Shown piece after piece: positions 9,501-16,698 of a DNA stretch of 53,208 nt. The notes under the pieces were generated by a model. The model made no database searches, was not told the DNA's origin, and worked only from the letters and a program-made list of their open reading frames with translations. Within the stretch, counting starts at the first letter, position 1. Every line of letters starts with the position of its first letter. Origin of the DNA: Prolixibacteraceae bacterium (lineage in GTDB: Bacteria > Bacteroidota > Bacteroidia > Bacteroidales > Prolixibacteraceae); NCBI GenBank assembly GCA_003506435.1, contig DOAQ01000034.1:1-53208 (forward strand). The letters run 5' to 3'. Both the position numbers and the translations under genes were made by a program.

Positions 9501-12500
9501 AATCCGGAAACACGCTGGGGCGGTATCATGCGTAAAATTGAAACGACCGACTTTGAAACGGCCAATATCGAATTCATCGAATTCTGGATGATGGACCCCT
9601 TTGTTTATGATGAAATTGGGGAACTGGAGGGTGGAGACCTGTATTTCAACTTAGGTGAAATTTCAGAAGATATATTGAAAGATTCAAAAAAATCGTTTGA
9701 AAACGGACTTCCGACCAGCGAAATAGTAAATAAAGTAGATACAACTATCTGGGGGCGCGTTTCAACCCAGCAATCGCTGGTCAATGCCTTCGATAATAAT
9801 ATTCAAAGCCGGCAGTATCAGGATATCGGTCTCGATGGCCTGAACGACAACGACGAAAAAACTTTTTACGACGACTACCTTCAATCGTTGACAACCATTC
9901 TCGATCAGAATGCTTATTCCAAAGTGGAAAACGACCCCTCTTCCGACAACTTCCAATATTTCCGTGACTCTGATTTCGACCAGGCCGAAACAAGTATTCT
10001 GGAACGGTATAAAAACTACAACGGGCCCGACGGAAACTCTCCGACTTCTGAAATGTCGGAAGAGAGCTATGCAACCAGCGCCACTTCAAATCCCGATATT
10101 GAAGACATAAACAGCGACAATACCTTAAACGAATACGAACGCTATTATCAGTACAAAGTCAGCCTCCGCAAAAAAGACATGGTCGTTGGTGAAAACTATA
10201 TTGCCGACAAAAGACATGCTTCCGTAAAACTCAAAAACGGACAAATGGGCGAAGTTGACTGGTATCAGTTTAAAATCCCGGTAAAAGAACCCGATCAGGC
10301 TTTTGGATCAATCAGCGATTTCAAATCCATCCGTTTCATGAGGATGTTTATGCACGGATTTAAAGACTCAACTATTTTACGTTTTGCAACCCTCGACCTG
10401 GTACGTGCCGACTGGCGAAAATACGAACGCGCTTTGGACGACGAAACAGAGACAGGAACCGGCAACCCGTCGTTAGACATCTCGTCCGTCAATATTGAAG
10501 AGAACGGAGGAAAAGAACCGGTGAACTATATCCTTCCTCCAGACATCGACAGGGTAATTGACCCGGCAAACACACAAATTCTCGAATTGAACGAACAGTC
10601 GTTAGTCCTAAAAATAAACGATCTGGAACAGGGAACGTCAAAGGCCGCCTATAAAAGTATCTATCTCGATTTCCGCACCTATAAACGTCTGCGTATGGAA
10701 GTTCATGCCGAAGAAATTGAAGGCTACCCTCTGGAAGATGATGAACTTTACCTTTTTGTACGCATGGGGTCTGATTACAATTACAACTATTATGAGTATG
10801 AAGTTCCTTTAAAACTGACTGTCCCCGACAGATACAACGGGGATTATGTGGCCGACCGGTATACCGTTTGGCCCGATGAAAACCGTATCAATGTTGCATT
10901 GGAGCAATTTACCAATGCCAAACAGGCTCGCGATGCCGAACTCCGTACGGCCGGATCGGGATTGAAAATTACCGATGCTTATGCTGTCACCGATCAGGAA
11001 TGGCTGGACGGACGAAACACCATATACGTAAAAGGCCGTCCAAATCTTGGCAATGTAGAAGTAATGATGATTGGCGTCCGCAATAAGAAAGGAACTATCA
11101 ATACCGGGCCGAAATCAGTAGAAGTATGGGTAAACGAATTACGCCTTACCGACTTCGATGAAGACGGCGGATGGGCTGCCAATGTTCGTGTTTCCACACG
11201 CCTGGCCGATTTGGGATCGGTAACTTTTGCAGGCCGTACCCGTTCTGCCGGTTTCGGCAGTATCGACAAAAAAGTAAACGAACGGGCGCTCGACGACCTG
11301 GTAGAAATTGATGTCTCGTCGAACCTGGAACTGGGAAAGTTCTTTCCCGAAAAGGCAAATGTCCGTATCCCGTTGTATGTTGGTTATTCGAAGCGGATAA
11401 GCAATCCAAAATACAATCCGCTTGATCCGGATATTCTGATGGAAAACGCGTTGAAAAATCTGGAGAGCAAAACTGAAAGGGACTCCGTCAAACAGATTGC
11501 ACAGGATTTTGCAACCCGTACCAGTATCAACCTTACCAATGTTAAAGTTGACAAAACGTTCAATAAGAACAAACCCCGTATTTACGACCCGACAAACTTC
11601 GCTTTAACATACTCATACAACGAAACCTTCACACGGAATGTAAATACAGAATTCAATATAAACAAAGACCATCGGGGACTCTTATCATACAGTTTCAATA
11701 GTCTCCCCAAGTCCATTGAACCTTTCAAAAAAGTTAATTTCCTGAAAGGAAAGGCATTCCGACTGATCAAGGACTTCAACTTTTACCCCATGCCATCGCA
11801 GATTTCATACAGGGTCGATATCGACAGGCATTACAATGAAGTTCAACTTCGGAATATTACCAATCCGAATATGATCATTGAACCAACTTACGATAAAGAT
11901 TTCCTGCTTAATAATTATCTCGACCTGATTTATAATCTGACGCAAACTCTGAAAATTGACTTTTCGTCACAAAAAACAGCGCGTATCGACGAACCGGAAG
12001 GGCGTATAAACCGCAGAGACGACGATTACGAGTGGAAAAGAGATTCGATCCTGACCAATCTTTTAGACATGGGAAGACCCACCTGGTACCATCATTTATT
12101 TAACGCTTCGTACAACCTTCCGATCAGTAAAATACCGGGGTTTGATTGGGTATCAGCTTCTGCCCGATACACGGGAATGTATGACTGGAGCGCCGGAGCG
12201 CTTACCTCTCCGACGATTGAACTGGGAAACACAATTGAAAATTCACGGCTCGCCTATTTAAACGGACAGATAAACCTGATTTCGCTATACGACAAGGTTA
12301 AATTTTTAAAGCAAGTTAACGAGAAATACGGCAGGGGAACGGCAGGCAGCCGGTCGCTGAGAAGCCGGTCCCAGAATCGCCCGGCCGCTCCGGTAAAAAA
12401 AGATGAAGGGCCGCGGCTTAAAACAGTTAAATACAATGCCGATAACATCATTTTAAAACCGAACGTATCCAAATCGATTACCCACAAACTGGGAACAGAA

Positions 12501-14108
12501 TCGGTGCAGGTAAAATTTACCGATTCAAACGGACAACCCATTGAAGGTGAGATTCAGGTAAACAATGAAAACCGGATTACATTTACGACACCAAAGGGGT
12601 ATAACAATGTCCAGGTAAGTATCACCGGTCAAGTTGAGCAAAATGAAAGTGTGCTGCTGGATATTGCAAAACGTACTTCCCGTGTTTTAATGGGAGTACG
12701 CTCGCTTTCGATATCCTATTCTACTACCGACGGTACCGTATTGCCAGGCTTCCTTCCCGAACCCAAGTTCTTCGGATCGGGCAAGTATGTCCCCGATGCC
12801 AACTTCAGCAACGGGTTTAGCTCTACAACTGCGCCGGGTCTGCCATTCCTGCTGGGCTGGCAGGATAAAAATTTCGCTCGTCGCGCAGCGGAAAACGGCT
12901 GGATTACCACCGACTCGACCCTGAACTCACCATATCAGATGACCCATGTCGAAAATATAGATCTCCGGGCCAATATCGAACCTATCGGCGATTTGCGTAT
13001 CGACGTGAGCGCCAATCGCACCTATTCGGAAAATACCAGCGAATTTTACATCTACAACAAAACCTCCGGCATGTTCAACAGCGCCAACAAGACGTTGAGA
13101 GGGAACTTCACCATGTCGGTAAATACATGGAAAACAGCATTCAGTAAAATCGGGAAAGAAGGGGTGCAGGCATCCGAAGCATTCCAGCAATTCAAGACTA
13201 ACCGGATCACTATTGCCCGCAGACTGGCAAGCCAGCGAATTTCAAACGAAGTGGAAGAATACGACCCGCAGGTGGTAATTCCCGGTTCCGATTTTCCGGT
13301 TGGATACAGTGAATCGTCCCAGCAGGTTATAATCCCTGCTTTCATTGCCGCATATACCAGCCAGGATGCGAATAAAGTTTCGTTGAATCCCTTCCCGTCC
13401 CTCCGGTTCATTCGTCCCAACTGGCGGATAAGTTACGACGGGATGGTAACCCAGGTGGAAGGGCTGAATAAAATATTCAAGACATTGAGTTTTACCCACT
13501 CTTACCGTTCAACATACAATGTTGGGTCGTTTACAACCAACCTCGATTACGATGAAACTTTTTATGAAGACGGGTTTAGTTATGTTCGCAATACAATTGG
13601 CAATTTCGTGAGCAAATACGACATTAGTTCAGTCAGCATCAACGAGCAGCTCAACCCATTGATCAATCTCGACATGACTTTCATGAACGACATGACGCTC
13701 CGGGGTGAGATCAATAAAACGAGGAATCTGTCACTGAGCCTTTCAAACAATCAGTTAACAGAGATTTTAAGCAACGAATACAGTTTTGGGTTGGGATACC
13801 GTTTTTCGAAAATGAACCTGATCATTAAAACAAAAAAATCACAGAAATCGTATTCGAACGACCTTAACATCAGGGCCGATCTGTCATTCAGTAAAAATAG
13901 GACCATATTACGGCCATTGGACGAAGACGGGCAGTTAACTGCCGGACAAAATACGATAACCATAAAAACGAATGCCGACTACATGTTAAGCGACCGTTTC
14001 GAATTACGGATATATTTCGACAAGATAATCAACCAGCCACAGGTAGGCTCATTTTACACTGCTTCAACAAATTTGGGTGTGAGTTTCCGGTTTACCCTGG
14101 CCCAGTAG
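6579..14108 (+). CDS. sprA: Cell-surface translocon protein SprA (type IX secretion)
   Basis: A giant outer-membrane protein of about 2,509 residues. SprA forms the roughly 36-strand barrel through which type IX secretion substrates leave the cell, and in gliding relatives it is also needed for motility. Length, the Asp/Asn-rich strand-loop pattern along the whole chain, the final strand ending in FRFTLAQ, and family-like segments (SADDYLKFDVEQSIKDYWRER and YIDDFESTKTAIDM) support the call. No ATG lies near the start. TTG codons occur at 6573 and 6579; the second gives KRFSKNIILLFFIMIILSVWG, a good signal peptide, and is preceded by AGAAAAAGG. ruvA and sprA are effectively fused in one operon, a pairing I recall from other Bacteroidota. 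No other protein in this window shows an obvious T9SS C-terminal sorting domain. Confidence 0.95.
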   Translation: MKRFSKNIILLFFIMIILSVWGNPSATNFNFGSKNFQDNFPQVSDTLVIDTTGVLPYPFKDQPEFVFPERKDSSLFLKKPSNIQTKIEYNPVSKEYTFYEKMGTLNYRLPKSMSADDYLKFDVEQSIKDYWRERRQIQDLDEKGGLAPRLTVGGEAFNRIFGGNTIDIKPQGYVEVSFGYQLNTNENPSLPENLRKTPTFDFDQKIQMNVMGKIGEKMQMRVNYNTEATFDYENKMNIDYAGTEDEILKKIEAGNVSLPLNGSLITGGSNLFGVKAEMQFGKLNLTTIFSQNKGETKVVETEGGAQKTTFDIDVADYDANRHFFLSQYFRDQYDQALKNLPIIQSSITINKIEVWVTNKTSNFQESRNLVAFMDLGEHDPNIYNKVPEFAGISGFPYPENVFPFNDANNLYQAITTNYANIRDIEKINQTLSPLKSYGFTGGNDFEKIEQARKLNESEYSVNLNLGYISLNSALNTDEVLAVAFNYTANGKTYQVGEFSTDGINTPQTLVLKLIKGTNLSPKLPSWDLMMKNIYNLNAYELTSEDFVLDIVYLNDATGTYVNYLPDTKIQGHILLGVMNLDKLNSQLDPGKDGVFDYIDGITLNSKTARVIFPVVEPFGSHLRDSIGNNQLADRYTFQSLYDSTQTRAEQDAEHNKFRLQGSFKGSSSSEISLGAINVARGSVKVTSGGQTLIENIDYTVDYTLGRVKIINSGLLESGAPIQISTESEDLFSMQRKTMMGAYANYAFSDNFNMGATVLHMQERPLTQKVDYGEDPISNTMIGMDLRYNTQSQLLTTLVDKLPFINTKEMSTISVEAEYAQLFPGHSKVISSDGAAYIDDFESTKTAIDMTSRQSWVLASTPQLQPMFPEANLDDDRTYGYNRAKLAWYTIDPMLLRNNANTPDHIKNDKEQQSNHFVREVFQKEIFPDREVATGIPTNIAVLDLAYYPKERGPYNYDSRPTPYSAGVNSDGTLRNPETRWGGIMRKIETTDFETANIEFIEFWMMDPFVYDEIGELEGGDLYFNLGEISEDILKDSKKSFENGLPTSEIVNKVDTTIWGRVSTQQSLVNAFDNNIQSRQYQDIGLDGLNDNDEKTFYDDYLQSLTTILDQNAYSKVENDPSSDNFQYFRDSDFDQAETSILERYKNYNGPDGNSPTSEMSEESYATSATSNPDIEDINSDNTLNEYERYYQYKVSLRKKDMVVGENYIADKRHASVKLKNGQMGEVDWYQFKIPVKEPDQAFGSISDFKSIRFMRMFMHGFKDSTILRFATLDLVRADWRKYERALDDETETGTGNPSLDISSVNIEENGGKEPVNYILPPDIDRVIDPANTQILELNEQSLVLKINDLEQGTSKAAYKSIYLDFRTYKRLRMEVHAEEIEGYPLEDDELYLFVRMGSDYNYNYYEYEVPLKLTVPDRYNGDYVADRYTVWPDENRINVALEQFTNAKQARDAELRTAGSGLKITDAYAVTDQEWLDGRNTIYVKGRPNLGNVEVMMIGVRNKKGTINTGPKSVEVWVNELRLTDFDEDGGWAANVRVSTRLADLGSVTFAGRTRSAGFGSIDKKVNERALDDLVEIDVSSNLELGKFFPEKANVRIPLYVGYSKRISNPKYNPLDPDILMENALKNLESKTERDSVKQIAQDFATRTSINLTNVKVDKTFNKNKPRIYDPTNFALTYSYNETFTRNVNTEFNINKDHRGLLSYSFNSLPKSIEPFKKVNFLKGKAFRLIKDFNFYPMPSQISYRVDIDRHYNEVQLRNITNPNMIIEPTYDKDFLLNNYLDLIYNLTQTLKIDFSSQKTARIDEPEGRINRRDDDYEWKRDSILTNLLDMGRPTWYHHLFNASYNLPISKIPGFDWVSASARYTGMYDWSAGALTSPTIELGNTIENSRLAYLNGQINLISLYDKVKFLKQVNEKYGRGTAGSRSLRSRSQNRPAAPVKKDEGPRLKTVKYNADNIILKPNVSKSITHKLGTESVQVKFTDSNGQPIEGEIQVNNENRITFTTPKGYNNVQVSITGQVEQNESVLLDIAKRTSRVLMGVRSLSISYSTTDGTVLPGFLPEPKFFGSGKYVPDANFSNGFSSTTAPGLPFLLGWQDKNFARRAAENGWITTDSTLNSPYQMTHVENIDLRANIEPIGDLRIDVSANRTYSENTSEFYIYNKTSGMFNSANKTLRGNFTMSVNTWKTAFSKIGKEGVQASEAFQQFKTNRITIARRLASQRISNEVEEYDPQVVIPGSDFPVGYSESSQQVIIPAFIAAYTSQDANKVSLNPFPSLRFIRPNWRISYDGMVTQVEGLNKIFKTLSFTHSYRSTYNVGSFTTNLDYDETFYEDGFSYVRNTIGNFVSKYDISSVSINEQLNPLINLDMTFMNDMTLRGEINKTRNLSLSLSNNQLTEILSNEYSFGLGYRFSKMNLIIKTKKSQKSYSNDLNIRADLSFSKNRTILRPLDEDGQLTAGQNTITIKTNADYMLSDRFELRIYFDKIINQPQVGSFYTASTNLGVSFRFTLAQ

Positions 14109-14143
14109 TTATTTTATATTATTCCCTTATCCGCATATTTTTT

Positions 14144-14175
14144 TATTCTGAATTTTGTTTTTCCAATTATATTTT
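14144..14175 (+). promoter_or_regulatory. Weak candidate promoter of the trp operon
   Basis: TATATTTT (14168-14175) matches seven of eight positions of TAnnTTTG and lies 21 bp upstream of the first leader ATG. The -33 region is only a loose match (TTCTG around 14146-14150, spacing short). Low confidence, but a promoter must lie in this 88-bp gap if the leader is transcribed separately from sprA. Confidence 0.25.
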
Positions 14176-14196
14176 CTTCTTTTACGGCAAAATTAG

Positions 14197-14268
14197 ATGA
14201 CTGTGATTAAAAACATAAATACAATATGGCTTCCGTGGTGGGGTCTTCTTATCAAAAATGAGAAGTAA
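14197..14268 (+). CDS. Trp leader peptide 1 (23 aa, W-L-P-W-W)
   Basis: A short ORF that starts at ATG 14197 and ends at TAA 14266-14268. The peptide begins MTVIKNINTI, continues WLPWWGLL and ends IKNEK. Three Trp codons sit at residues 11, 14 and 15, far above expectation for a 23-mer. The Trp-codon segment CAATATGGCT (14222-14231) is perfectly complementary to AGCCATATTG (14270-14279) just after the stop codon: the 1:2 pairing expected of a classical attenuator. A terminator follows at 14297. It would translate freely when charged tRNA-Trp is plentiful and stall when it is scarce. Confidence 0.75.
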   Translation: MTVIKNINTIWLPWWGLLIKNEK

Positions 14269-14305
14269 TAGCCATATTGGTATTTTTAAGATATTGGCCT
14301 GCTTC
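14262..14305 (+). promoter_or_regulatory. Predicted antiterminator of trp attenuator 1
   Basis: By eye, GCCATAT (14271-14277) can pair with ATATTGGC (14291-14298) with one bulged T, and GAAG (14262-14265) with CTTC (14302-14305) beyond an internal loop. This would capture the 5' arm of terminator 1. It competes with pairing of 14270-14279 to the Trp codons. Hand-drawn; energies were not computed. Confidence 0.5.
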
Positions 14306-14326
14306 GTCTAATAAGCGGGCTTTTTT
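14297..14326 (+). terminator. Attenuator 1 intrinsic terminator
   Basis: GCCTGCTT (14297-14304) pairs with AAGCGGGC (14313-14320), 8 bp with one G-U, across an 8-nt loop, directly followed by TTTTTT. It lies after leader peptide 1 and before leader peptide 2, so it should gate transcription into the second unit. It could also serve as the sprA terminator if sprA transcripts read this far. Confidence 0.8.
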
Positions 14327-14355
14327 ATTGAAAGAAAATTGAGATGAATAGTATA

Positions 14356-14412
14356 ATGTTAACAAATTGGTGGTGGCGCAGTAACTTTTCACAAACCCGT
14401 GGAAGGAAGTAG
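14356..14412 (+). CDS. trpL: Trp leader peptide 2 (18 aa, W-W-W)
   Basis: A second short ORF from ATG 14356 to TAG 14410-14412, encoding MLTNWWWRSNFSQTRGRK. Three tandem TGG codons at residues 5-7 are the classic sensor of tRNA-Trp charging. ACA/AATTG at 14362-14369, at the edge of the Trp codons, can pair with CAATT/ATGT at 14422-14430 (8 bp with a bulge). The leader ends 26 nt before a strong terminator and 97 nt before trpE, the usual layout of a trp leader. Confidence 0.85.
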   Translation: MLTNWWWRSNFSQTRGRK

Positions 14413-14447
14413 CTACTATTGCAATTATGTCAACAGGAAAGCGGCTT
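14407..14447 (+). promoter_or_regulatory. Predicted antiterminator of trp attenuator 2
   Basis: AAGTAGCT (14407-14414), which contains the leader's own TAG stop, can pair with AGCGGCTT (14440-14447): seven of eight pairs, one a G-U. That sequesters the 5' arm of terminator 2. A ribosome that reaches the stop would cover this segment and let the terminator form; one stalled at the Trp codons leaves it free. Drawn by hand. Confidence 0.5.
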
Positions 14448-14474
14448 ATCGGTACACGGTAAGCCGCTTTTTTT
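14438..14474 (+). terminator. Attenuator 2 intrinsic terminator before trpE
   Basis: AAAGCGGCTTA (14438-14448) pairs perfectly with TAAGCCGCTTT (from 14460) across an 11-nt loop, running into seven Ts at 14468-14474. It lies 34 nt upstream of the trpE ATG, so termination here would block the whole operon. Confidence 0.9.
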
Positions 14475-14508
14475 ATGCCTGATTTTGAATCAAAATAAAA
14501 AACAATAT

Positions 14509-15918
14509 ATGGAAACAATGAAAGTAAAAGTAAACGTGAAGAAAATACTGGGAGACACCCTAACCCCGGTCAGCGTTTACATGAAATTAAGGGACCTCTT
14601 TCCGAAAACGATCTTGCTTGAGAGCTCCGACTACCACGGAAATGAGAATGCCTATTCGTTCATTTGCATCAAGCCGACGGCTTGTTTCACCGTTGACGAA
14701 GGGCAGATTACCATTGAGTATAACGGACGGAAAACAGAAACGATGACCGTCGGCAAAACCTGTAAGGTAGACCAGCAACTTGATGCCTTTTTTAAGTCGT
14801 TCAAACTGGAAGGCAATCTTTCTGAAATACCAGCCAACGGGTTATTCGGTTATCTGAGTTACGACGGAGTAAAGTATTTCGAAAAGATTGACATTACTGC
14901 GGAGAAGAAAACCGGATATGCCATTCCTGAAGTGAGGTATTGTTTCTACAAATACCTGATTGCCATCGACCATCATAAAAACATGATTTTTCTGATCGAA
15001 AACCTGATGGAGGGTGAAGTTGCAGAAATAACACAAATAGAGTCCCTGCTGCGAAATCTGAGCTTCGCTCCTACTACGTTTACACCTGGTAACGACGAAG
15101 TATCGAACATCACCGACGAACAATACAAATACATGGTAAGCAAAGGAAAAGAACACTGCTTCCGCGGCGATGTATTCCAGATTGTCTTGTCGCGCCAGTA
15201 TTCACAGTCGTTTACCGGCGACGATTTCCATCTGTACCGTGCACTGCGCACTGTAAACCCTTCTCCATATCTTTTCTTTTTCGATTACGGCGACTACCGG
15301 ATTTTTGGTTCCAGTCCCGAAGCCTCGCTGCGCATCAAAAAAGGACGCGCCATTATCAATCCGATTGCCGGAACTTTCCGCCGTACCGGTAACGATGACG
15401 ACGACCGCAAACTAGCCGAGCAGTTGTGCGCCGATCCGAAAGAAAATGCCGAACACGTGATGCTGGTCGATCTGGCCCGCAACGACCTCAGCCGGAATGC
15501 CGACAATGTAATAGTCGATAGTTTCCGCGAGGTCCAGTATTTTTCACATGTGATCCACCTGGTTTCCGAAGTATCCGGAAAACTGCCCGAAGATGCCAAT
15601 ATGGTAACTGTACTTGGTAATTCATTCCCAGCCGGAACCCTTTCCGGAGCGCCCAAACACCGCGCCATGCAACTGATCGACACCTACGAGAACCAGCGCA
15701 GAAGTTATTACGGAGGCGCCATTGGCTACATCGGTTTCGACAAAACGCTGAACCACGCCATCATGATCCGTTCATTCCTGAGCAAAGATAACCGGTTATT
15801 TTACCAGGCCGGGGCGGGAATCGTCGCTTCTTCGAACGAAGAAAGCGAACTTCAGGAAGTAAATAACAAACTGGCCGCATTGAAAAAAGCCATTGAAATA
15901 GCAAAGGAAATAAAATAA
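14509..15918 (+). CDS. trpE: Anthranilate synthase component I
   Basis: A 469-residue chorismate-using subunit. With glutamine-derived ammonia from TrpG it makes anthranilate, the first committed step of tryptophan synthesis. The N-terminal LLESS (residues 36-40) is the tryptophan feedback-binding motif. The catalytic domain shows GDVFQIVLSRQYS, FGSSPEASLRI, INPIAGTFRRTGND, LVDLARNDLSR, SGAPKHRAMQLID and YQAGAGIVASSNEESE. I take ATG 14509 as start; ATG 14518 is also possible. The reading frame stays open upstream to 14419, but that stretch is the attenuator terminator and is not part of the protein. Regulation: feedback inhibition plus the leader attenuators. Confidence 0.96.
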   Translation: METMKVKVNVKKILGDTLTPVSVYMKLRDLFPKTILLESSDYHGNENAYSFICIKPTACFTVDEGQITIEYNGRKTETMTVGKTCKVDQQLDAFFKSFKLEGNLSEIPANGLFGYLSYDGVKYFEKIDITAEKKTGYAIPEVRYCFYKYLIAIDHHKNMIFLIENLMEGEVAEITQIESLLRNLSFAPTTFTPGNDEVSNITDEQYKYMVSKGKEHCFRGDVFQIVLSRQYSQSFTGDDFHLYRALRTVNPSPYLFFFDYGDYRIFGSSPEASLRIKKGRAIINPIAGTFRRTGNDDDDRKLAEQLCADPKENAEHVMLVDLARNDLSRNADNVIVDSFREVQYFSHVIHLVSEVSGKLPEDANMVTVLGNSFPAGTLSGAPKHRAMQLIDTYENQRRSYYGGAIGYIGFDKTLNHAIMIRSFLSKDNRLFYQAGAGIVASSNEESELQEVNNKLAALKKAIEIAKEIK

Positions 15919-15920
15919 AA

Positions 15921-16048
15921 AAGCCCCATCCCCGATCCTTCCCCAAAGGGAAAGGGAGATGGAAGTAACAACAACAGACTGTATAATGAGACCAACAAAT
16001 AACATAGATTTTAAATCTCCCCTCCTTGGGAGGGGTAAGGGGGAGGCC
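15921..16048. repeat. Pair of inverted C/G-rich palindromic repeats between trpE and trpG
   Basis: Element A (15921-15962) and element B (16013-16048) are related copies in opposite orientation, each an imperfect hairpin of C runs and G runs around an AAGG/CTT core, separated by about 50 bp. B reads TCTCCCCTCCTTGGGAGGGG followed by TAAGGGGGAGG. They resemble dispersed intergenic repeats I recall from Bacteroidota. B lies inside the trpG reading frame. Confidence 0.65.
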
Positions 16049-16639
16049 GTAGTCATCATCGATAATTACGATTCGTTCACCTACAATCTGGTACATGCAA
16101 TCAAAAAGATTTCAGGATTACCGGTCGATGTAATCCGAAACGATGAGTTGGAACTTTCCGATCTGGAGAAATACGATAAAATTGTATTGTCACCAGGACC
16201 TGGTCTTCCGGAAGAAGCAGGTTTTTTGCTGGATATTATCCGTGAATATGCGCCAACGAAAAGCATCCTGGGTGTTTGCCTCGGACATCAGGCCATTGGC
16301 GAAGTGTTTGGCGGGAAACTGAAAAATATGAACAAAGTGCTGCATGGTGTTGCCACCCCGATTACCGTTACCGAAAATAAAACACACCTTTTCGACGGGC
16401 TGCCCGAAACCTTTGCCGCAGGTCGTTACCATTCGTGGATTGTAAGCAGCGAAAACCTGCCCGACTGTTTTGAAGTAACCAGCTACGACAATGAAGGAAT
16501 GATTATGTCGATGCAGCACAAACAGTACAATGTACAGGGCGTGCAGTTTCATCCTGAATCAGTATTGACCCCGATGGGTGAAAGGATAATCGAAAACTGG
16601 CTGAAGGCGTTCCCAACCCCTCCAAAAGAGAGGTTTTAG
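15986..16639 (+). CDS. trpG: Anthranilate synthase component II (glutamine amidotransferase)
   Basis: A 217-residue class I amidotransferase that supplies ammonia to TrpE. The nucleophile Cys98 sits in GVCLGHQAIGE, and the His189/Glu191 partners in FHPESVLTP. The conserved core starts at VVIIDNYDSFTYNLVH, residue 22. Upstream of that no ATG, GTG or TTG exists in frame until ATG 15986 (or 15959), so translation must run through palindromic repeat B, which encodes residues about 10-21 (KSPLLGRGKGEA). The last residues, PTPPKERF, are also coded by repeat-like DNA. The core is about the usual 190 residues, so the tails look like late additions. Confidence 0.93.
   Translation: MRPTNNIDFKSPLLGRGKGEAVVIIDNYDSFTYNLVHAIKKISGLPVDVIRNDELELSDLEKYDKIVLSPGPGLPEEAGFLLDIIREYAPTKSILGVCLGHQAIGEVFGGKLKNMNKVLHGVATPITVTENKTHLFDGLPETFAAGRYHSWIVSSENLPDCFEVTSYDNEGMIMSMQHKQYNVQGVQFHPESVLTPMGERIIENWLKAFPTPPKERF
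16614..16639. repeat. Repeat fragment forming the 3' end of trpG
   Basis: The sequence around AACCCCTCCAAAAGAGAGG matches the half-palindrome style of the other trp-operon repeats and encodes the final residues and stop codon of TrpG. Confidence 0.5.
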
Positions 16640-16669
16640 AAACAGCCATTCTTATAGAAAAAACTATTT

Positions 16670-16697
16670 GGAATTTGGAATTTGGAATTTGGAATTT
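16670..16697. repeat. Four tandem GGAATTT units abutting trpD
   Basis: Exactly four copies of the 7-mer GGAATTT end two bases before the trpD ATG, where a ribosome would bind. Copy-number changes would alter spacing or initiation; 7 is not a multiple of 3, but the units lie outside the chosen coding region. Confidence 0.85.
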
Positions 16698-16698
16698 T

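Noticed and set aside
14419..14508. A 30-residue N-terminal extension of TrpE from ATG 14419
   Set aside because: The segment is the attenuator terminator and spacer; the family start lies at or after 14509.
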